In this document: in pieces, positions 59,527-64,000 of the stretch
Layout of the letters: each line of letters begins with the position of its first letter
How positions within the stretch are numbered: position 1 is the stretch's first letter
Origin: Streptosporangium sp. NBC_01756
GTDB taxonomy: Bacteria > Actinomycetota > Actinomycetes > Streptosporangiales > Streptosporangiaceae
DNA length: 64,000 nt
Assembly (NCBI RefSeq): GCF_035917975.1
Contig: NZ_CP109130.1
Span: 186,001 to 250,000, forward strand
Direction of reading: 5' to 3'
Position numbers and translations under genes: made by a program
The notes under the pieces: generated by a model
What the model was told of the DNA's origin: nothing
Databases searched by the model: none
The model's input: the letters and a program-made list of their open reading frames with translations, nothing else

Positions 59527-60642
59527 TCAGAGCCCGTAAAGCCAGTCGGTGTATCTGTGGTCGGCCAGGTCGCGGGTCCGCATCAGCTCGTTCCGCAGTG
59601 TCCTGCCCAGCCCGTCAACGTGCCAGATGTCGCCCCAGACGCGGGCGGTGGCCTGCACCCGCGCGGTACGCGGAACGCGGATCTCCTGGTAGGCGGCGAG
59701 GGCGTCGTCCCACGAACCGGCGTGCTTGACGGACTGCTCGGCCAGCACCTGGGCGTCCTCCAGGGCCTGGCAGGCGCCCTGGGCGAGATACTGCAGCATC
59801 GGGTGGGCGGCGTCGCCGACCAGCGCGAGCCGTCCGTCGACCCACGAGGTGGCCGGTGCCCGGTCGAGCATGTTCCAGTGCCGGTCGCGCCACAGATGCG
59901 ACAGGGCACCCCGGACCTGGTCGCAGCACCGCTCGAAGGCGGCGTCCAGGTCCCCGGGGCCGCGGAAGACGGCGACCTGGTTGAGCATCTCCCCCTGCCG
60001 CAGCGGATACTGCACGAGATGACAGTCCGGGCCGAGCCAGGCGACGACCTCGTCCGGGTTGATGTCCACCCCTCCAGCGGGAAACGTCCCCCTATGAGCG
60101 ACAAATCCCGATTCCACTGGCGTATCGGTGACGATCTTCGCCCGCAGCCGGGACTGCAGCCCGTCGGCGCCCAGGACCACGTCGCCCTCGTGCACCGAAC
60201 CGTCGGCGCAGAAGGCACGTGCGCCCGGTCCCACGGTCTCCACCCGCTCGACGCTGACGCCCTTGACCAGGTCCACGCCCTCGCGCTCACAGGCCCGGAG
60301 CAGGATGCGGTGCAGATCGCTGCGGTGGACGACGACGTAGGGACCGTGATATCGGCGCTGGAACTCCGGGCCCAGATCCAGATGGGTGAGCTCCTCGGCA
60401 CTGACCGCGTCCCGGAAGACCAGCCGCCCGGGCAGCACCCCCGTCTCGACGACCTCGTCCAGCAGGCCCCACCCGGCGAGCACCCGGGTGGCGTTGGGGC
60501 CGAGTTGCAGCCCGGCCCCCACCTCGCCGAACTCCTCGGCCCGTTCGAGCAGGCGGACGCCCCGGCCCGCCCTGGCCTGGGTGTACGCCGCGGCCAGCCC
60601 GCCGATCCCGCCGCCGACGACGAGCACCTCGACACGCTTCAT
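59527..60642 (-). CDS. 3-hydroxybenzoate 6-hydroxylase-like FAD monooxygenase
   Basis: A 371-residue class A flavin monooxygenase: VEVLVVGGGIGGLAAAYTQARAGRGVRLLERA (FAD), GLQLGPNATRVLAGWGL, VHRSDLHRILLRAC, and LALVGDAAHPMLQYLAQGACQALEDA (GD motif). The sequence pattern fits salicylate/3-hydroxybenzoate 6-hydroxylases that make gentisate using NADH and O2. ATG 60642 has AAAGG six bases upstream; ATG 60648 touches that site. Last gene of the gentisate operon. Confidence 0.88.
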   Translation of the reverse strand: MKRVEVLVVGGGIGGLAAAYTQARAGRGVRLLERAEEFGEVGAGLQLGPNATRVLAGWGLLDEVVETGVLPGRLVFRDAVSAEELTHLDLGPEFQRRYHGPYVVVHRSDLHRILLRACEREGVDLVKGVSVERVETVGPGARAFCADGSVHEGDVVLGADGLQSRLRAKIVTDTPVESGFVAHRGTFPAGGVDINPDEVVAWLGPDCHLVQYPLRQGEMLNQVAVFRGPGDLDAAFERCCDQVRGALSHLWRDRHWNMLDRAPATSWVDGRLALVGDAAHPMLQYLAQGACQALEDAQVLAEQSVKHAGSWDDALAAYQEIRVPRTARVQATARVWGDIWHVDGLGRTLRNELMRTRDLADHRYTDWLYGL

Positions 60643-60661
60643 GTTCATCCTTTCCAGAGCC

Positions 60662-61330
60662 CTAGAGCCAGCGGCCGGGTGCGGGCAGCGACGCCTCGGG
60701 GGCCTCGCCGCGCCCGGTCAGCCACGCCGCGATCCGGGCGGCCGATCCGGTGACGTGCGGCCCGGAGGCGTCCGCGCCCCAGGTCCGGTCCCGGTCGTGG
60801 GGCGCAAGGGTGAACGACGGCTCCTGCCCGCGTCGCAGCCGGGTCTGTGTCACGTCGGTCAGCAGCGCGTCCACGAAACCGGGCGGGAAGTCGTCGAAAC
60901 GCGCGCCCGTACCGAGGTCGACGGCGTGCACCCACACCTCGCGGGCGCGCATCCACGGGATCTCCGTGGCGGGGACGGTCCGCCCCTGGGCGGTGACGAC
61001 CTGCGCCCGCCACTGGAGGTCCGACAGCCCGTCCAGCGCCGACCTCAGCTCCCCCGCCGTCTCCGCGACGAGTTCGCGCAGTACGGCGGGCCCGAGTGCG
61101 GCCCCCGCCTCGATCTCGGCGGCGCGGGCCTCGGGCCCCTCGTACATCGGGGTCTCCTCCCCCGTCCGCGCCCAGTGGACGAGCCGGGTCAGGGCCCTGG
61201 CGTTGTAGGCGACGTGGGCGGCCAGATGGCGGCCGGTCCAGCCCGGCAGCCGGGAGGGCGCGTCCAGGTCGGCGGTGTCGAGGGCGGCGGTGAACAGCGC
61301 CGTGCCCTCCTCCGTCCAGGGGTCAGCCAT
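60662..61330 (-). CDS. Mycothiol-dependent maleylpyruvate isomerase
   Basis: A 222-residue DinB-fold enzyme: LPGWTGRHLAAHVAYNARALTRLVHWARTG (first zinc histidine) and WMRAREVWVHAVDLGTG, giving the E-x3-H zinc ligands known from the Corynebacterium enzyme. It isomerises maleylpyruvate to fumarylpyruvate using mycothiol, the actinobacterial thiol. The start overlaps the hydrolase stop by eight bases. Confidence 0.9.
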   Translation of the reverse strand: MADPWTEEGTALFTAALDTADLDAPSRLPGWTGRHLAAHVAYNARALTRLVHWARTGEETPMYEGPEARAAEIEAGAALGPAVLRELVAETAGELRSALDGLSDLQWRAQVVTAQGRTVPATEIPWMRAREVWVHAVDLGTGARFDDFPPGFVDALLTDVTQTRLRRGQEPSFTLAPHDRDRTWGADASGPHVTGSAARIAAWLTGRGEAPEASLPAPGRWL

Positions 61331-62144
61331 CGGCGCGTGCCGTGTTCGCCAGCTCGCCGATCCCGGCGATGCGGGTCACCAGCCTGCTCCCGTCACCCAG
61401 ATACCGCTGCGGAGTGCGGGCATGACCCACCCCGCCGGGAGTCCCGGTGGCGATCACGTCACCGGGACGCAGGGTGAGGATCTCCGACAGATAGGCGATC
61501 AGCTCGGCGGGCCCGAAGACCAGATCGGCGGTGTCGGCCTGCTGAACGGTCTCCCCGTCGACCTCGCAGGAGAGCGCGAGTCCCTCGCCCAGCTCGTCCG
61601 GAGTGACCAGGACCGGGCCGAACGGCGTCGTGGCCTCGAAGGTCTTGCCCTGCAGCCACTGGAGGGTGCGGTACTGGTAGTCGCGGGCCGTCACGTCGTT
61701 GAGGATCGAGTAACCGGCGATCGCGGCCCGTGCCTGCTCGGGGCTCGCGTGCCGTACCGTGTCTCCGATCACGACGGCCAGCTCGGCCTCCCAGTCCATG
61801 GCCTGGGAGACGGCGGGGAGCACGATGTCGTCGTAGGGGCCGACCAGTGCCTCGGGGAACTTGGCGAAGATCGTGGGGTGCTGCGGGAGTTCACGGCCCA
61901 TCTCCAGGATGTGCGCCCGGTAGTTCAGCCCGACACACAGGATCTTGCCCGGCCGCGGGACGACCGGCGCGTAGTCCGCCGTGGCGGCCGGGTGCGAGGC
62001 GCCCCCGCCGGAGGCGGCCAGCTCCCGCCAGCCGGGCAGGGCGAGCAGCTCGCCGACGTCGGCGGCGTCCAACTCCACCGCGTGGTCGCCCTCGACGCGT
62101 ACCGCCGTCGTGCGGCCGGGCAGGCGCAGCGTTGCGAGCTTCAC
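61323..62144 (-). CDS. Fumarylpyruvate hydrolase (FAH family)
   Basis: A 273-residue FAH-family hydrolase: ILCVGLNYRAHILEMGRELPQHPTIFAKFPEALVGP, MDWEAELAVVIGDTVRH (metal-binding Glu), GYSILNDVTARDYQYRTLQWLQGKTFEATTPFGPVLVTPDEL, and LRPGDVIATGTPGGVGHAR. It splits fumarylpyruvate into fumarate and pyruvate. GTG 62144 overlaps the dioxygenase stop (GTGA). Confidence 0.92.
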   Translation of the reverse strand: MKLATLRLPGRTTAVRVEGDHAVELDAADVGELLALPGWRELAASGGGASHPAATADYAPVVPRPGKILCVGLNYRAHILEMGRELPQHPTIFAKFPEALVGPYDDIVLPAVSQAMDWEAELAVVIGDTVRHASPEQARAAIAGYSILNDVTARDYQYRTLQWLQGKTFEATTPFGPVLVTPDELGEGLALSCEVDGETVQQADTADLVFGPAELIAYLSEILTLRPGDVIATGTPGGVGHARTPQRYLGDGSRLVTRIAGIGELANTARADG

Positions 62145-63196
62145 TCGGTCTCCTCCTTGAACTGGTGCAGTGCCTCGAAGATGGGGGTGTCGCTGAACCG
62201 GAACAGATCGAAGCGTGAATCGGCCTGGACGGTCAGCGCCGACCACGACGGCACCACGGCGAGGTCTCCACGGGTGAGCCGCCGTTCGACCCCGTCCAGG
62301 ACGAACACGCCGTCGCCGTCGAACACCTGGTAGACCGAGGAGCCGACCTCGCGCCGGGTCCGGGTCCGGGTGCCGGGCCGAAGCCGGTGGAACTCGGCCC
62401 GGATGGTCGGCATGACGTCGCCGCCGGTGGTGGGGTTGGTGTAGCGGACCGCGGCGTGGCCGGGCTCGACGGTAGCGGCGTGGCCCTCGTCCTCCAGCGC
62501 CAGTTGCTCGTCGAGCGCGCGGTCGGTGTGCTCCCAGCGGTAGGCGGCGATCGGCGAGTGCGGCCGGGCCCCCAGCCCGGACAGCGGCCGGAGGCCCGGA
62601 TGCGCCCAGAGCCGTTCGGAACGGGACACCGACGGCGTTCCGGTGTCGGTGACCTGCTCTGGCCCGAACTCGAAGAACGAGCTGTCGGTGTAGTGGACGA
62701 ACGGGATGTCGAGCCCGTCGATCCAGGCCATCGGCTTGTCGGTGGTGTTGTGGTGGCCGTGGAAGTGCCAGCCCGGGGTCAGCAGGAAGTCACCGCGTCG
62801 CATGGCCACGGGGTCGCCGTCCACGACCGTCCAGACCCCTTCGCCCTCCACCACGAAGCGGAAGGCGTTCTGGGTGTGCCGGTGCTCGGGAGCGACCTCG
62901 CGCGGGCCGAGGTACTGGATCGCCGCCCACAGCGTCGGGGTCGCGTACGGCCGGCCCTCCAGGCCCGGGTTGGCCAGGGCTATCGCGCGACGCTCTCCGC
63001 CACGGCCCACGGGCACCAGGTCGCCGGCGCGCCGGGCGAGCGGGTAGAGCCGCTTCCACTCCCACACGTGCGGCCTGGCCTGGGGGCGGGGATGCACCGG
63101 CATGAGGTCGCCCACCTGGGTCCACAGCGGGAGCAGATGCTCGGCGTCGAAGTCGGCGTACAGCCGCTGGAGCGCCGCCTCTTCAGTTGGGTTCAT
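62141..63196 (-). CDS. Gentisate 1,2-dioxygenase
   Basis: A 351-residue bicupin Fe(II) dioxygenase: AAIQYLGPREVAPEHRHTQNAFRFVVEGEGVWTVVDGDPVAMRRGDFLLTPGWHFHGHHN (iron-binding His and cupin 1), WIDGLDIPFVHYTDSSFFEFG, and the second cupin SSVYQVFDGDGVFVLDGVERRLTRGDLAVVPSW. It opens the gentisate ring to maleylpyruvate. First gene of the four-gene operon, divergent from the IclR gene. Confidence 0.94.
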   Translation of the reverse strand: MNPTEEAALQRLYADFDAEHLLPLWTQVGDLMPVHPRPQARPHVWEWKRLYPLARRAGDLVPVGRGGERRAIALANPGLEGRPYATPTLWAAIQYLGPREVAPEHRHTQNAFRFVVEGEGVWTVVDGDPVAMRRGDFLLTPGWHFHGHHNTTDKPMAWIDGLDIPFVHYTDSSFFEFGPEQVTDTGTPSVSRSERLWAHPGLRPLSGLGARPHSPIAAYRWEHTDRALDEQLALEDEGHAATVEPGHAAVRYTNPTTGGDVMPTIRAEFHRLRPGTRTRTRREVGSSVYQVFDGDGVFVLDGVERRLTRGDLAVVPSWSALTVQADSRFDLFRFSDTPIFEALHQFKEETE

Positions 63197-63208
63197 GGCG
63201 ACCAAGCT

Positions 63209-63225
63209 ATAAACAGATTCTTTAT
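63209..63225. promoter_or_regulatory. Operator candidate in the gentisate divergent promoter
   Basis: ATAAA-cagattc-TTTAT, a 5-7-5 inverted repeat in the 48-base gap between gentisate dioxygenase and IclR. IclR sites are often short A/T-rich dyads at such positions. It also overlaps possible -10 elements in both directions. Confidence 0.45.
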
Positions 63226-63244
63226 GGTGCACTATCATTCTTCT

Positions 63245-64000
63245 GTGAAGAACAAGCCGGTATATGCCCTCGGCTCCGTCGACAACGTGCTGCTCCTGCT
63301 GCACATGCTGCGCGACCAGGGGAAGCTCAAGGTCACCGATGTCGCCAAGGAGCTGGGCATCGCCCGGTCCACCGCCCACCGGCTGCTCGCCATGCTGGTC
63401 TACCGGGACTTCGCCGTACAGGACGACAACCACACCTACCTTCCCGGGCCGTTCCTGTCCTCGGCCGGCGGCGACCTCGGGGGCTCCGCTCTCAGAAAGC
63501 TCCGCGAGCTCGCCCGGCCGCACATGGAGACGCTGTGCGGAAGGGTCCAGGAGACCGTCAACCTCATGGTCCGCGTCGGCACGGAGGTGCGGTTCCTGTC
63601 CAGCGTGGAGTCGTCGCAGATCCTGCACGTCGGCGACCGGCGGGGCACGATCCTGCCCGCCCATCATGCGTCGGGCGGCAAGGTCCTGCTGTCCGAGCTG
63701 CCCGACGAGCGGATCCGGGAGCTCTATCCGAATCTGTCCGACGCCGAGCGGGCCGGACTGACGCGTGATCTCGACGACATCCGCGCCCGTGGATACGGCC
63801 TCAACATCGAGGAGACCGAGCAGGGGGTCTCGGCGATCGGCGCCGCCGTGCACAACGGGCAGGGCGGCGCGATCGCGGCGCTGTCGATCGCGATCCCGTC
63901 GGCCAGGTTCGGCCCCGACCGGATCGGTCCCTTCGCCCGCGAACTCCACCGCGCCGTCCTGGAAACCGAGCGCGCCCTCGCGGACTTCCCGGATCTCTGA
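63245..64000 (+). CDS. IclR-family regulator of the gentisate operon
   Basis: A 251-residue IclR protein: VKNKPVYALGSVDNVLLLLHMLRDQGKLKVTDVAKELGIARSTAHRLLAMLVYRDFAVQD (winged helix, residues 1-60) and an effector domain with MVRVGTEVRFLSSVESSQILHVGDRRGTILPAHHASGGKVLLSEL and GYGLNIEETEQGVSAIGAAVHNGQGGAIAALSIAIPS. The stop is the last codon of the window. GTG 63245 fits the family start; ATG 63224 is the alternative and neither has a ribosome site, so the mRNA may be leaderless. Likely senses an aromatic acid. Confidence 0.9.
   Translation: MKNKPVYALGSVDNVLLLLHMLRDQGKLKVTDVAKELGIARSTAHRLLAMLVYRDFAVQDDNHTYLPGPFLSSAGGDLGGSALRKLRELARPHMETLCGRVQETVNLMVRVGTEVRFLSSVESSQILHVGDRRGTILPAHHASGGKVLLSELPDERIRELYPNLSDAERAGLTRDLDDIRARGYGLNIEETEQGVSAIGAAVHNGQGGAIAALSIAIPSARFGPDRIGPFARELHRAVLETERALADFPDL

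Overview
The window is chromosomal DNA from a high-GC actinomycete, most likely of the Streptosporangium/Nonomuraea/Thermobifida type. The codon third positions are G/C rich, GTG/TTG starts with GGAGG-type ribosome sites are common, and many families are typical of actinomycetes: Scr1-like HTH plus DUF397, DUF574 methyltransferase, DUF3152, F420/PPOX enzymes, mycothiol-dependent maleylpyruvate isomerase, LAL regulators and a Thermobifida-like polyester hydrolase. No rRNA, tRNA, CRISPR array or intact insertion sequence was seen. The sequence looks like a variable chromosomal arm: many short catabolic operons, each beside its own regulator, separated by remnants of decayed genes.

Layout. 1-3.5 kb: end of a D-aminoacylase, a class A beta-lactamase-like hydrolase, a LysR regulator and a KptA RNA 2'-phosphotransferase. 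3.8-7.8 kb: a large LAL regulator and a secreted cutinase/polyester hydrolase. 8.0-10.1 kb: a gene graveyard (ends of an alcohol dehydrogenase, a TetR regulator and a zinc oxidoreductase, plus a Tn3-type transposase piece) around one intact hydrolase. 10.1-16.7 kb: DUF3152 protein, F420 nitroreductase-like protein, DUF1036 pair, a lone PD-(D/E)XK Fe-S nuclease and pgi. 16.9-26.3 kb: a sugar locus with PfkB kinase, ABC importer (binding protein and two permeases) and secreted PIG-L deacetylase on the minus strand, diverging from a DeoR regulator and a GH4 glycosidase.

26.3-28.1 kb: a MarR regulator and an FSP1-like flavoprotein sharing four matching operators. 28.2-30.0 kb: a broken luciferase-like gene and a CHAP membrane protein. 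30.0-32.9 kb: an iron operon (siderophore-interacting protein, BrkB-like membrane protein, FhuF-like reductase) behind an IdeR/DmdR1-type box. 32.9-35.2 kb: an inositol-type cluster in which the dehydrogenase and the Cgl0159-like aldolase are intact but the IolE-like and IolB-like genes are only stubs. Next to it lies a 77-bp copy of the beginning of the beta-lactamase-like gene from position 972.

35.2-42.3 kb: two PPOX enzymes, an ABC-F protein with a candidate leader peptide, a Tat-exported serine hydrolase and an SDR-DUF2867 fusion. 41.4-44.4 kb: an HTH/DUF397/ATPase/methyltransferase locus that also contains an unlisted 33-codon ORF with a strong ribosome site and an 18-bp palindrome. 44.4-56.4 kb: RecQ-like helicase, FAS1 protein, flavin oxidase, permuted papain-like enzyme, a second dehydrogenase/isomerase pair, pgm, lipid kinase and flavin/F420 enzymes. 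57-64 kb: an MFS transporter/FAD enzyme pair, then a complete gentisate route (3-hydroxybenzoate 6-hydroxylase, maleylpyruvate isomerase, fumarylpyruvate hydrolase, gentisate dioxygenase) facing an IclR regulator.

All family names come from recognised motifs and remembered family sequences; no database search was run. Gene starts were moved from the longest open frame wherever a ribosome site or a 4-bp stop/start overlap pointed to an internal start.
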